A DNA stretch of 64,000 nucleotides from Faecalibacter sp. LW9. GTDB lineage: Bacteria > Bacteroidota > Bacteroidia > Flavobacteriales > Weeksellaceae. The notes under the pieces were generated by a model. That model was not told where the DNA came from, made no database searches, and saw only the letters and a program-made list of their open reading frames with translations. Every line of letters begins with the position of its first letter. Positions within the stretch are counted from its first letter, which is position 1. The DNA lies in contig NZ_CP141062.1 in assembly GCF_034661295.1 (NCBI RefSeq), forward strand, positions 1,054,001-1,118,000, given 5' to 3'. Shown one piece after another: positions 24,488-34,277 of this stretch. A program made the translations under genes and the position numbers.

Positions 24488-27226
24488 ATGAAAAAGAATG
24501 TAACAATGCTATTGGCCTTATTAAGTGCTGGTGTATTTGCACAGAGTCATGTCGAAGTAAAAGGAGTTCTTTACAATGAACAAACAAAGGAGCGATTATC
24601 GGATACCAAATTTACCATTGATGATATTGGTATTGAAGCTCATACTGATCATGAGGGAAATTTTACCATCGAGGTGCCTGAAGATGCATATGAAATTGAA
24701 CTCTTAGTGGAAGGCTTTCAACGTACGAAGCAAATCATTAGTTCAGAACAAGGTATTCAATTTTATTTGATTCCAGAAAAGATAAAGTCAGAAGATATCG
24801 ATCTTTCTACTGCTGTAGTTACCGTTCAACGCAATAAAGCGTCCGAAGCAAATCTGTTGAATTTGCAAAAAAAATCTACTCAGATGATAGAAAATATCGG
24901 AGAAGTGGAGATGAACCGTAAAGGGGTTAGCGATGCAGCAGGTGCTGTGGCAAAAATGTCTGGAGTCGCCAAACAAGAGGGAACAGGAAATGTTTTTGTA
25001 AGAGGGTTAGGAGACCGTTATAATTCGACATCATTAAATGGTTTACCGATTCCTTCAGAAAACCCAGCAAATAAAAATATCAAGTTGGATCTATTTTCAA
25101 CAGATATCATCGAATATATCTCGATGTTTAAAACTTACAATAGTAGAATCAATGCTGATTTTGGTGGCGCTAATGTAGATATCACTTCAAAGAAATACGA
25201 TGGAAAAGGTTTTATACAAATTGGTTTAGGAACAGCTATTAATTCCAACGCCATTGATAATAAAGCTTATCAATTACAAAACGGACCAAATTATTGGGGA
25301 TTTAAAAAGACTTCTATTCCATCAAATGTTTTAGCAGGATACCATTTCCAAAACAGTTTAAACCCTAAGTCAAGACCATCAATTGGAGGTTCGATGAATG
25401 TAAAAGGAGGAAAAAGTTATCGATTTAATAATGGATCAAAATTCGGATTTTTTGCTTCAGGTTCATTCGATAGTAAGGGGGAACGTTTGGAACAAGGTGT
25501 AGCACGAACAGTGGATGCCCATGGAAATGGAATAAAAGATTTTCATCAATTCACAAGCAACCAATATAATACCAATACCACGGGATTAGTTAACCTTTTC
25601 TACGATATTAATCCGCATCATCAACTTAGAGCAAATAGTATTTTTATCAATAATTCTTCTCAATCGTTCAATGAATACCGCGGTTATGTGCGTGATATTA
25701 ATGAGAATGAAAATGGTCTGGTTCGTCGTGCAACGTTTGAACGAAATACTTTATTCATCAATCAATTATTGGGTGATCATAAAATCAGCGAACGATCGGA
25801 ATTCAATTGGGGAATTTCTTTTAATACGATAAAAAGTGAAATGCCCGATCGTATTCAAAATACAATGCGATTTGCTGATGGTCAGTATTTCTTAGCAAGT
25901 CAGGATGCTTCATTAAGTCATCGTTATTTCCAAGAATTAATTGAAAATGAATGGGCAGCGAACTTAGCCTACAGCTTAAAATTTGGTGTAGATGGATCGG
26001 ATTATAAAGCGAAATTATCGATTGGTTATCAAGGACGTTTGAAGCAACGTGAATTGGAAGCGAATCAATTCAATTTAAAAATCAATCGAGGTGATATCGC
26101 TGTGAATCCAAATCAATTGGACGATTTCTTCAATCCAATGAATTATGGTTCTTATTTCTTAATTTCTACTTTCGACAGCTACAATGGAACCTATCGCCCA
26201 CAAGAATATACAGGAGAACAAAACATTCAGGCAGGATTTGCGGAATTCGAATATCATTTTTCAGATCGATTAATGGCAATTGTTGGTTTACGAGGAGAAT
26301 ATATTCATCAATTGGTGGATTGGCGAACAGCTTTATCGGAAGGTAAAAATGAGTTTGATCAATTTGAAGTCTTACCAAGTTTAGCGGTGCGTTATAAGAT
26401 GAATGATAAAAATAATCTACGTTTTGCCGCATCTAAAACTTATACGTTACCACAATTTAAGGAACGTGCCATGTTTGTGTATGAAGATGTAACAGAAATT
26501 GAACGAGGAAATCCAATGCTATATGCGTCGACGAATTACAATGCCGATTTAAAATGGGAATGGTTCCCCAAACAAGGTGAAATTTTATCGGTAGCTGCTT
26601 TTGGAAAATATATTTTAGATCCGATCAATAAAGTAACCATCGCTTCATCAGCCAACGATCAATCCTATGCCAATACGGGAGATTGGGGATATGCCATCGG
26701 AGTTGAGGTCGAAGCAAGGAAAGCAATTATAGATCATAAAGGAGATCATCCAGAGCAATTAACGCTTGGACTGAATGCGGCTTATATGCACACTAAACAA
26801 GAATTAAACGATCATAAAGTCTTCGAAGAAACCTATTTCAATGGTGGGCGAATCAACACCAACTTCACATTTGCTGAAGATCGTTTTACAGGTGCTTCCG
26901 ATTTAGTTTTAAATGCAGATGTTTCTTATTCTAAGAAATGGGAAAAAGGAAGCAGCTTATTAGCAACAGTAGCTTACAACTATTTTTCTGACCGATTATA
27001 TTCATTAGGAACAGAAACGAGAGGAAACCAAGTGGATAAAGGATTTGGAACTTTAGATTTCATTTTAAGAACAATGGTTAATGAAAATATCGGAATCAAT
27101 TTCGCTGCGAAAAATCTATTGAATCCGGATATCCGTCGTGTTCAAGAAAACTTGAATGGAGCAGTAGATATTTTGAGTTACAAGCGAGGAATGAACTTCA
27201 GCTTAGGGATCAACTACAAATTTTAA
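24488..27226 (+). CDS. TonB-dependent outer-membrane receptor with carboxypeptidase-like N-terminal domain
   Basis: The start is placed at the ATG at 24488, opening a signal peptide (MKKNVTMLLALLSAGVFA); a more upstream ATG would add 16 polar residues before it. About 912 residues. An N-terminal beta-sandwich of the carboxypeptidase-regulatory kind (residues about 20-90) precedes the plug ('VSDAAGAVAKMSGV', 'VRGLGDRYNSTSLNGLPIPS') and a 22-strand barrel ending in 'MNFSLGINYKF' with terminal Phe. It takes up a substrate through the outer membrane using TonB energy. There is no SusD gene; the next gene encodes a lipoprotein. The divergent PhoB-like pair hints at phosphate or an organophosphate as substrate, which is inference. 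Confidence 0.93.
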   Translation: MKKNVTMLLALLSAGVFAQSHVEVKGVLYNEQTKERLSDTKFTIDDIGIEAHTDHEGNFTIEVPEDAYEIELLVEGFQRTKQIISSEQGIQFYLIPEKIKSEDIDLSTAVVTVQRNKASEANLLNLQKKSTQMIENIGEVEMNRKGVSDAAGAVAKMSGVAKQEGTGNVFVRGLGDRYNSTSLNGLPIPSENPANKNIKLDLFSTDIIEYISMFKTYNSRINADFGGANVDITSKKYDGKGFIQIGLGTAINSNAIDNKAYQLQNGPNYWGFKKTSIPSNVLAGYHFQNSLNPKSRPSIGGSMNVKGGKSYRFNNGSKFGFFASGSFDSKGERLEQGVARTVDAHGNGIKDFHQFTSNQYNTNTTGLVNLFYDINPHHQLRANSIFINNSSQSFNEYRGYVRDINENENGLVRRATFERNTLFINQLLGDHKISERSEFNWGISFNTIKSEMPDRIQNTMRFADGQYFLASQDASLSHRYFQELIENEWAANLAYSLKFGVDGSDYKAKLSIGYQGRLKQRELEANQFNLKINRGDIAVNPNQLDDFFNPMNYGSYFLISTFDSYNGTYRPQEYTGEQNIQAGFAEFEYHFSDRLMAIVGLRGEYIHQLVDWRTALSEGKNEFDQFEVLPSLAVRYKMNDKNNLRFAASKTYTLPQFKERAMFVYEDVTEIERGNPMLYASTNYNADLKWEWFPKQGEILSVAAFGKYILDPINKVTIASSANDQSYANTGDWGYAIGVEVEARKAIIDHKGDHPEQLTLGLNAAYMHTKQELNDHKVFEETYFNGGRINTNFTFAEDRFTGASDLVLNADVSYSKKWEKGSSLLATVAYNYFSDRLYSLGTETRGNQVDKGFGTLDFILRTMVNENIGINFAAKNLLNPDIRRVQENLNGAVDILSYKRGMNFSLGINYKF

Positions 27227-27251
27227 AATCAAACAACAAACATAAAAAACA

Positions 27252-28415
27252 ATGAAAAAATCAGTATTTAAAGTTTTAGCACTTTTAGCCGTATCATCCG
27301 TAACCTTTATAAGCTGTTCTAGTGATGACGATTCAAATGATGTAGGAACAAATCCATCTGGATTTGTAGCGAATCCAGCCGATTTTAAAGGTGAATTAAA
27401 AGCGGGCGATGAGGTTACCTTAGATCCTTCAAAAGTATATTACTTAACAGGAAAATTACAAGTGAATGATGGAGCCAAATTAACGATACCAGCAGGTACT
27501 AAAATTATAGCAAACGGAGGAACATCATCATTTGTAGCTGTTGCACAAGGGGGACAAATCTTTGTGAATGGAACAGCGACAAATCCCGTAGTGTTTACTT
27601 CAGAAAATCGCACACCAGGCGCTTGGGGAGGAGTTGTACTTTGTGGGAAAGCTCCAATCAATAAAGCTACAACTGCATCAGCAGAAGTATCTGAATTAAC
27701 GTATGGTGGATCGGTTTCAAATGACAATTCAGGAGTGATCCGATATGCACGTATCGAATATGCTGGAGCAGCCTATAATTCTGAAAAAGAATTTAATGGA
27801 TTGTCTTTATTTGGAGTGGGTTCGGGAACAAAGATTGAATATGTACAATTGCACGAAGGAGCAGATGATGGAATTGAATTCTTTGGTGGAACAGTGAACA
27901 CAAAATACATTGTGTCGACAGGAAATGAAGATGATCAATTCGATTGGACTGAAGGATGGAATGGGCAAAATGAGTTTTGGTTTGCAAAAGCGGGGTTAGG
28001 ACGAGGAAATCGAGGTGTAGAAGCAGATAATAATTCCAATAATCATTCATTAGGACCAATTTCAAATCCAACGATTAAAAATATGACTCTAATCGGTTTA
28101 GGTGGCGATTACAATGGGGCAGAAAATCAAGCCTTAAAATTACGTGTTGGGACGAAAGGAAAATTAGAAAATGTTGTGTTGGCGAATTGGGCCAAAGGAA
28201 TCGATATTGAACACGATGCAACTTTAGCGGGAATTCCTACCGATTTATATGTGAAAAATGTACATTTTATTAATGTAACTACGACAGCGTCGGGAAAAAA
28301 ATCGGATGGAACTGTTGCAGATGTAACAGCTGCATTTACGATACAAGAAAATAATGGTGCAGGAAATGGAGTAAATGCACCCACTTGGACTCAAGGTTGG
28401 ACCGTTGGATTATAA
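27252..28415 (+). CDS. Surface lipoprotein, predicted beta-helix
   Basis: This 387-residue lipoprotein has lipobox 'TFISC' followed by SSDDDSND, an acidic run after the Cys typical of surface export in Bacteroidota. Repeated short strand patterns with Gly/Asn turns ('LTIPAGTKIIANGG', 'FVNGTATNPVVFTSEN', 'IEYVQLHEGADDGIEFFGGTV', 'ADNNSNNHSL') suggest a right-handed beta-helix of the kind found in pectate-lyase-like proteins. It is 26 bases from the TonB receptor gene, which it probably serves as an outer-face partner in place of SusD. Confidence 0.75.
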   Translation: MKKSVFKVLALLAVSSVTFISCSSDDDSNDVGTNPSGFVANPADFKGELKAGDEVTLDPSKVYYLTGKLQVNDGAKLTIPAGTKIIANGGTSSFVAVAQGGQIFVNGTATNPVVFTSENRTPGAWGGVVLCGKAPINKATTASAEVSELTYGGSVSNDNSGVIRYARIEYAGAAYNSEKEFNGLSLFGVGSGTKIEYVQLHEGADDGIEFFGGTVNTKYIVSTGNEDDQFDWTEGWNGQNEFWFAKAGLGRGNRGVEADNNSNNHSLGPISNPTIKNMTLIGLGGDYNGAENQALKLRVGTKGKLENVVLANWAKGIDIEHDATLAGIPTDLYVKNVHFINVTTTASGKKSDGTVADVTAAFTIQENNGAGNGVNAPTWTQGWTVGL

Positions 28416-28460
28416 TCTTAATTATAATAAAGTGCTAAAAGAATAGTACTTCGTGTTTGT

Positions 28461-28506
28461 AATCGCCTTTTTAGAAAAATTTATTTTAAGAAGGCGATTT
28501 TTTTTA
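28461..28506 (+). terminator. Terminator of the TonB receptor operon
   Basis: AATCGCCTT and AAGGCGATT pair around a 20-base loop, followed by T-run. Confidence 0.75.
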
Positions 28507-28577
28507 AATAAACGTTAAATGAAGTATTTGATTTAAAATTAGTTATTTAGAAAAAGTCCAAATTGATTAAAGAGTTG

Positions 28578-28585
28578 TACATTTG
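28578..28585 (+). promoter_or_regulatory. -7 promoter element
   Basis: TACATTTG fits TAnnTTTG, 30 bases before the ATG of the DUF59 gene. Confidence 0.5.
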
Positions 28586-28615
28586 TAACTGCAAATAGAA
28601 ATTCATTAATCACAA

Positions 28616-28942
28616 ATGGCATTAACTGAGAAACAAATCGATGCTATTGGAGAACAATTGGTCGATAAGTTCAAAACGATTTTCGATCCTGAAATTCCAG
28701 TAGATATTTACGAATTAGGTTTAATCTACGACGCCCATATTAACGAGGAAGGAGAAGTAAAGGTTTTAATGACTTTAACTTCACCAAACTGTCCTGTTGC
28801 TGAATCTTTGCCTACAGAGGTAGAGCAGAAAGTAGAAGAAATCGAGGGTGTATCTAAAGCTTATGTTGAAATTACATTTGATCCACCTTGGGAAAGAGAT
28901 ATGATGAGCGAAGAGGCAAAATTTGAATTAGGGATGTTATAA
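28616..28942 (+). CDS. DUF59/MIP18-family Fe-S assembly protein (SufT-like)
   Basis: This 108-residue protein matches the DUF59 (MIP18) family, linked to maturation of iron-sulfur proteins and often found beside suf genes in Bacteroidota. 'DPEIPVDIYELGLIYD', 'LTSPNCPVAESLP' with the conserved Cys, and 'VEITFDPPW' are the signature. Here no suf genes are adjacent, so it acts in trans. It stands alone behind its own promoter. Confidence 0.88.
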   Translation: MALTEKQIDAIGEQLVDKFKTIFDPEIPVDIYELGLIYDAHINEEGEVKVLMTLTSPNCPVAESLPTEVEQKVEEIEGVSKAYVEITFDPPWERDMMSEEAKFELGML

Positions 28943-29074
28943 TAACATTCCTTTTTTTTTGCAATCTAATAAACATCCCATTTTATAATCTTGATTCAAG
29001 AATTGCAATAAATGATAATAATACATCTGAAAATTAATTTGTATTTTAATACAAAATTTTAAAAATCAATCTTT

Positions 29075-29977
29075 ATGACAGCTATTTATATCATTCTAAT
29101 TTTATCAGCAATTATAATTTATCTGGGAATTTTTACTGTAAAACAACAAACAGCAGCAGTCATCGAGCGTTTTGGTAAATTCCATAGTATTCGTAATTCT
29201 GGTTTACAATTTAAAATACCTGTTGTAGATAAAATAGCGGGCAAATTATCCCTTAAAATTCAACAATTGGATGTGGTGGTAGAGACAAAGACCAAAGATG
29301 ATGTATTTGTTCGCATCAAAGTTTCAGTACAATATCAAGTAATAAAAAATCAAGTGTATGATGCTTTTTATGAATTAGATAATCCATATACTCAGATTAC
29401 ATCTTTTGTTTTTGATGTAGTTCGAGCTGAGGTTCCAAAACTGCGATTGGATGATGTGTTTGAGAAGAAAGACGATATTGCAGTTGCTGTTAAAAGTGAA
29501 TTACAAGAAGCCATGAATTCATATGGTTATGAAATTATAAAAACTTTAGTTACGGATATTGATCCTGATGAACAAGTAAAGCATGCTATGAATCGTATTA
29601 ATGCGTCGGAACGTGAAAAAATTGCTGCACAGTATGAAGGAGATGCCCAACGCATATTAATCGTAGAGAAAGCCAGAGCTGAAGCAGAATCAAAACGTTT
29701 ACAAGGACAAGGAATTGCCGATCAGCGTCGAGAAATTGCAAAAGGATTATTAGAATCTGTAGATGTATTAAATGGTGTAGGAATTTCGTCACAAGAAGCC
29801 TCAGCATTAATTGTTGTGACACAACATTATGATACGTTACAAGCCATTGGTGAAAAGTCTGGAAGTAAATTGGTTTTATTACCCAATTCTCCAACAGCCG
29901 CTTCTGAAATGTTAAATACCATGGTAACGTCATTTACTGCGGCACATGAATTAAATGATCCCAATCATAAATCCTAA
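29075..29977 (+). CDS. SPFH/stomatin-family membrane protein (QmcA-like)
   Basis: The protein has 300 residues with one N-terminal span (IYIILILSAIIIYLGIF). An SPFH/band-7 domain follows ('VKQQTAAVIERFGKF', 'GLQFKIPVVDKI', 'DVFVRIKVSVQYQV', 'INASEREKIAAQYEGDAQRI', 'RAEAESKRLQGQGIADQRREI'), with the usual Ala/Glu-rich coiled coil. Such proteins form large cages or rafts in the inner membrane, often with FtsH-like proteases. No NfeD partner gene is next to it. A terminator hairpin follows at once. Confidence 0.9.
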   Translation: MTAIYIILILSAIIIYLGIFTVKQQTAAVIERFGKFHSIRNSGLQFKIPVVDKIAGKLSLKIQQLDVVVETKTKDDVFVRIKVSVQYQVIKNQVYDAFYELDNPYTQITSFVFDVVRAEVPKLRLDDVFEKKDDIAVAVKSELQEAMNSYGYEIIKTLVTDIDPDEQVKHAMNRINASEREKIAAQYEGDAQRILIVEKARAEAESKRLQGQGIADQRREIAKGLLESVDVLNGVGISSQEASALIVVTQHYDTLQAIGEKSGSKLVLLPNSPTAASEMLNTMVTSFTAAHELNDPNHKS

Positions 29978-30009
29978 AAAAAACCTCAACCAATTGGTTG
30001 AGGTTTTTT
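29978..30009. terminator. Bidirectional terminator
   Basis: AAAAAACCTCAACC pairs with GGTTGAGGTTTTTT around AATT. The hairpin starts on the base after the SPFH stop. Confidence 0.85.
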
Positions 30010-30055
30010 GCTTTTAAATATTCACAAAATGATTTTTCTTGTAGTTTTCAACGGC

Positions 30056-30610
30056 CTATGTGGATATCTTTTTAAAAGCATCATAGATATAAATATTAAC
30101 AAATCCTGAGTACAATAATGATATTCCAATCCAACTAATTTGTGATGTCTTAAATAATTCTGGTTTCCATACTAACATTCCTCCTAATCCAAATAAGATA
30201 AGACTACTGACTAAAGCAATGATGCCTTTGTGTGGTGCATGAGATAAAACATCTAAGCCTAAATTCAAAGAAATTGTTGATCTAAAAATTAATAAAAATC
30301 CAATATAAAACGATAAAATTTCCACATAATGTGTTTGTTCTGTTTGAATGATTAGCCCAATAGAAGCAGTGAAAATACCCAAAGCAATATTCCATTTCTT
30401 GTTCGAATTTTCCTTTTTCATTTGTAAGGCATATATAATTTCTAATGCTCCAATTCCAAAAAATACAAGGCTAAAGAAATGCAGTAAATCATTTATATCT
30501 TCAATAATATCGAGCATCGTAAAAATTCCTGTACATGCAAGAAAAAAAACAGTTAAAAATGGAAAAAAACCAAAGGGTAGAAAATTTTTAGAAAATAAAC
30601 GTTTTACCAT
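30056..30610 (-). CDS. HdeD-like multi-span membrane protein (DUF308)
   Basis: 184 residues with about six hydrophobic spans in three pairs ('FLTVFFLACTGIFTMLDI', 'FFSLVFFGIGALEIIYAL', 'WNIALGIFTASIGLII', 'YIGFLLIFRSTISLNL', 'GIIALVSSLILFGLGGML', 'WIGISLLYSGFVNIYIY'). This arrangement is that of the HdeD/DUF308 family, linked to acid stress in enterics. Role here unknown. It stands alone on the minus strand. Confidence 0.65.
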   Translation of the reverse strand: MVKRLFSKNFLPFGFFPFLTVFFLACTGIFTMLDIIEDINDLLHFFSLVFFGIGALEIIYALQMKKENSNKKWNIALGIFTASIGLIIQTEQTHYVEILSFYIGFLLIFRSTISLNLGLDVLSHAPHKGIIALVSSLILFGLGGMLVWKPELFKTSQISWIGISLLYSGFVNIYIYDAFKKIST

Positions 30611-30721
30611 ATGATAAGCTTTTGGGTTTCTAGATTATAAGGTATGGAAAATATTTAATATTTACCTAGACCAAATTATTTCAAACTATTGAACATCATA
30701 TTTTAGATTAGAAATAAGCTG

Positions 30722-30729
30722 TAATTTTG
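30722..30729 (+). promoter_or_regulatory. -7 promoter element of mvaS
   Basis: TAATTTTG fits TAnnTTTG and ends 22 bases before the mvaS ATG. Confidence 0.5.
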
Positions 30730-30751
30730 ATTTTCTAAAATAAAATACACG

Positions 30752-32077
30752 ATGAAAGTAGGTATAGAAACCTTATCAATATATGTTCCAAATATTTATT
30801 TATCAATTAGAGAATTAGCCGACAAACGTTCGATTGATCCCGATAAATTAGAGTTAGGTCTTGGCTTAAAGAAGATGGCTATTATGGATGCAGATGAAGA
30901 TACTGCTACCATGGCTGCTAATGCAATTTTGAAATTAATAACAATAAATAACATACATCCTTCAACAATTGGCCGCATTTATATGGGGACTGAAAGTTCG
31001 TTGGATGGTGCTAAACCTACTGCGACTTATGCTGTTCAAATGGTTGAACAAGTGCTAGCAGAACAATACGGTGAGCGTGTGTTTAAACATACAGATGTAG
31101 TGGACATGACATTTGCTTGTATTGGAGGAGTGGATGCATTGCATAATGCATTAGATTTTGTACGTGTAAATCCAGATCAGAAAGCAATTGTTGTGGCATC
31201 AGATTATGCAAAATATGGTCTAGAAACCGGTGGGGAATATACACAAGGTGCAGGAGCTGTAGCTGTTTTGATTTCGAATCAACCTAATTTAATTGAAATT
31301 GAAAATAAATGGGGTATTGGAATGGAATCTGTTTTTGATTTCTTCAAACCTCGTCAAACTTCGTCAGAAGAATCAATTTTATCAACGCTACATACAACCA
31401 AAAAAGAAATTGAAATTTTTTCAGATGAACCTGTTTTTGATGGACATTATTCGAATGAATGTTATAAAGCAAGAGTTCGAGAAGCTTATTTTAATTTCAA
31501 AGAAAAATACAATGTGGCAGGTAAATTATATGAGAATTGGCGTTATATCGCTTTCCATCTACCATATGCTTTTCAAGGAAAACGAATGTTTAATGATGTA
31601 TATGCATTAGAAAATGGAGAAGACAATTCAAATGAAAATTTAAAACTTGTTTCAAAATCAGATGGTTACAAATCGCTTGTTTCAGAAAAATTAGAACCTA
31701 CGCAAAGAGCTTCTTCAGAAATAGGAAACATGTATACCGCTTCTATCTTTACAGCTTTAATTTCTGCATTACAAGTTAGTTTTGATCAGGATGAAGCATT
31801 AGCAGGTCAAAAGATAGGATTTATAGGATATGGATCTGGATCCAAATCAAAAGTATTTGAAGGTACTGTGGCTGCTCATTGGAAAGAGGTCATGAAGAAT
31901 GTGAACTTATTTGAATACTTAAATCAAAGACAAGCCATTAGTTTTGAGCAATACGAAAATCTCCATAATAAAGGGGTAAAACAGCCGATTGCTTCAAGAA
32001 AAGGTTTTGCATTAGAACGAATTGAGAAAGAAATGATTAATTTAGAAGGCGCAAGATACTATACCTATAAATCATAA
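30752..32077 (+). CDS. mvaS: Hydroxymethylglutaryl-CoA synthase
   Basis: The enzyme condenses acetyl-CoA with acetoacetyl-CoA to HMG-CoA, the first committed step of the mevalonate route to isoprenoids. The catalytic Cys is in 'DMTFACIGGVDALHNAL' near residue 125, a Glu in 'LGLKKMAIMDADEDTATMA' precedes it, and the catalytic His is in 'YIAFHLPYAFQGKRM' near residue 271. The length of 441 residues is above the 390 usual for Firmicutes MvaS. Six bases separate it from the peptidase gene, so the two may share a transcript without an obvious functional link. Confidence 0.92.
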   Translation: MKVGIETLSIYVPNIYLSIRELADKRSIDPDKLELGLGLKKMAIMDADEDTATMAANAILKLITINNIHPSTIGRIYMGTESSLDGAKPTATYAVQMVEQVLAEQYGERVFKHTDVVDMTFACIGGVDALHNALDFVRVNPDQKAIVVASDYAKYGLETGGEYTQGAGAVAVLISNQPNLIEIENKWGIGMESVFDFFKPRQTSSEESILSTLHTTKKEIEIFSDEPVFDGHYSNECYKARVREAYFNFKEKYNVAGKLYENWRYIAFHLPYAFQGKRMFNDVYALENGEDNSNENLKLVSKSDGYKSLVSEKLEPTQRASSEIGNMYTASIFTALISALQVSFDQDEALAGQKIGFIGYGSGSKSKVFEGTVAAHWKEVMKNVNLFEYLNQRQAISFEQYENLHNKGVKQPIASRKGFALERIEKEMINLEGARYYTYKS

Positions 32078-32083
32078 GAGAAC

Positions 32084-34201
32084 ATGAAGAAAAAAGCAAT
32101 CATTTTATTCAACCTTGCATTAATGACAAGTTTAAGTGCTCAGAGCTATAAAAAAAGCTATCCGGAAACGAAGAAAGTTAATCACGTCGATAAATATTTC
32201 GATGCGGAAGTTAAAGATCCTTACCGTTGGTTAGAAGATGATTTATCTGCTGAAACAAAGAAATGGGTCATCGAACAAAATAAAGCGACTTATGCTTATT
32301 TGAACGAAATTCCATTACGCACGCAGTTAAAAAAATCATTAACTGAAATTTACAATTACGAAAAAGTATCTACTCCATTTGAGGAAGGAGACTATACTTA
32401 TTATTACAAAAATGATGGTTTACAACAGCATTCTGTATTATACCGTAAATTGGGTGAAGATGGAAAAGAAGAAGTTTTTTTAGATCCAAATACTTTTTCA
32501 AAGGATGGTTCAACTTCTTTGTCTGATGTAGAATTTTCGAAAGACGGATCTTTAGTTGCTTACTCCATTTCAGAAGGTGGTTCGGATTGGCGTAAAATCA
32601 TTGTTTTAAATGCAAAAGATAAAACGGTTGTAGGAGAAACTTTAGTAGATGTGAAATTTTCTGGAATCGCATGGAAAGGAAATGAAGGATTTTATTATTC
32701 GTCATATGACAAGCCAACTGGTTCTGAATTGTCTCAAAAAACAGATCAACACAAATTATATTTTCACAAATTAGGAACACCTCAAAAAAAGGATCAATTA
32801 ATTTTTGGTGGAGGTGAAACAAAACGTCGTTATGTTGGTGCTTATTTAACAGATGACGAAAAATATTTGATTATTTCTGCAGCAAATACTACAACAGGTA
32901 ATGAATTATATTACCAAGATTTAACGGTAGAAAATGCTCCAATTAAAACCATATTAGGAGATTTTAATTCAACAACAGGTGTGGTTGAAAATGAAGGTGA
33001 TACCTTCTATCTTTTAACGAATCGTAATGCACCGAATAATAAGTTGGTAAAAGCCAAATTATCCGATATTGCTAACGAATCAAAATGGGAAACGGTTATT
33101 CCAGAAACAAAAAATGTATTATCGGTTTCTACTGCAGGAGGATATTTCTTTGCGAAATACATCAAAGATGCAATTTCGGTTGTAGAGCAATACAAATACG
33201 ATGGAAGTAAAGTTCGTCAGATTGAATTACCAGGTGTGGGAAGTGCATCAGGATTTGGAGGAAAGAAAGATGATAAAGAAATTTTCTTTGGATTCTCAAA
33301 TTATGTGACTCCTTCAACAAGTTATAAATTCAACATCGAAAAAGGTACTTCAGAAGTTTACATTAAACCTAATGTAAAATTCAATTCAGAAGATTTCATT
33401 TCAGAGCAGGTATTTTATACTTCTAAAGATGGAACAAAAGTACCTATGATTATCACCTATAAAAAAGGGTTAAAGAAAAATGGAAAAAATCCTACAATAG
33501 TCTACGGATATGGAGGATTCAATATTTCTTTAACGCCTTCATTTAGTCCTTCTACTGCAGCATGGTTAGAAAATGGTGGAATTTATGCGGTAGCAAATTT
33601 ACGTGGTGGAGGTGAATATGGTAAAGAATGGCATGATGGCGGTCGACAATTTAATAAATTAAATGTATTTAATGATTTTATCGCAGCTGCAGAATATTTA
33701 CAAAACAACAAATATACTTCTCCAGATTTTACCGCTTTATCAGGAGGATCGAATGGAGGATTATTGGTTGGTGCAACCATGACGATCAATCCAAAAATTG
33801 CAAAAGTTGCTTTACCAGCAGTTGGAGTTTTAGATATGTTACGCTACCATACCTTTACTGCAGGTGCAGGTTGGGGATATGATTATGGAACAGCAAATGA
33901 TTCAAAAGAAATGTTTGAGTACTTAAAAGCTTATTCTCCAGTACATAATGTAAAAGAAGGTGTGTGTTATCCTGCTACATTAGTAACAACAGGAGATCAT
34001 GATGATCGTGTAGTTCCTGCTCACTCGTATAAGTTTGCTGCAGAATTACAAGCGAAACAAAGTTGTGATAATCCTGTACTAATTCGTATTGAGACGAAAG
34101 CAGGTCATGGTGCTGGACGTTCTACTGAAGTAATTATTAATGAAACAGTTGATAAATACGCTTTCACATTATGGAATATGGGAATCAAAAAATTAAAATA
34201 A
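32084..34201 (+). CDS. Prolyl oligopeptidase (S9A), periplasmic
   Basis: This serine peptidase cuts short peptides after proline. It has a signal peptide (MKKKAIILFNLALMTSLSAQS) and the family entry 'VDKYFDAEVKDPYRWLED'. A seven-blade propeller (about residues 70-420) gates the catalytic domain: Ser in 'SGGSNGGLLVGA', Asp in 'TTGDHDDRVVPAHS' and His in 'KAGHGAGRS'. The length of 705 residues equals, to my memory, that of the well-studied E. meningoseptica enzyme. The periplasmic place fits the leader. Confidence 0.95.
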   Translation: MKKKAIILFNLALMTSLSAQSYKKSYPETKKVNHVDKYFDAEVKDPYRWLEDDLSAETKKWVIEQNKATYAYLNEIPLRTQLKKSLTEIYNYEKVSTPFEEGDYTYYYKNDGLQQHSVLYRKLGEDGKEEVFLDPNTFSKDGSTSLSDVEFSKDGSLVAYSISEGGSDWRKIIVLNAKDKTVVGETLVDVKFSGIAWKGNEGFYYSSYDKPTGSELSQKTDQHKLYFHKLGTPQKKDQLIFGGGETKRRYVGAYLTDDEKYLIISAANTTTGNELYYQDLTVENAPIKTILGDFNSTTGVVENEGDTFYLLTNRNAPNNKLVKAKLSDIANESKWETVIPETKNVLSVSTAGGYFFAKYIKDAISVVEQYKYDGSKVRQIELPGVGSASGFGGKKDDKEIFFGFSNYVTPSTSYKFNIEKGTSEVYIKPNVKFNSEDFISEQVFYTSKDGTKVPMIITYKKGLKKNGKNPTIVYGYGGFNISLTPSFSPSTAAWLENGGIYAVANLRGGGEYGKEWHDGGRQFNKLNVFNDFIAAAEYLQNNKYTSPDFTALSGGSNGGLLVGATMTINPKIAKVALPAVGVLDMLRYHTFTAGAGWGYDYGTANDSKEMFEYLKAYSPVHNVKEGVCYPATLVTTGDHDDRVVPAHSYKFAAELQAKQSCDNPVLIRIETKAGHGAGRSTEVIINETVDKYAFTLWNMGIKKLK

Positions 34202-34220
34202 TTATCAACAAATAAACTCT

Positions 34221-34253
34221 AAATCCATCTGAATTTCTCGGATGGATTTTTTT
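34221..34253 (+). terminator. Terminator after prolyl oligopeptidase
   Basis: AAATCCATC and GATGGATTT pair around an 11-base loop, with T7. Confidence 0.8.
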
Positions 34254-34277
34254 ATTTTTATCAAAATATAATCAGAT

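Noticed and set aside
19598-34000. Many 60-120-codon frames antisense to leuS, the TonB receptor, mvaS and prolyl oligopeptidase
   Set aside because: They are opposite strongly coding genes, start and stop at random, and show no protein features.
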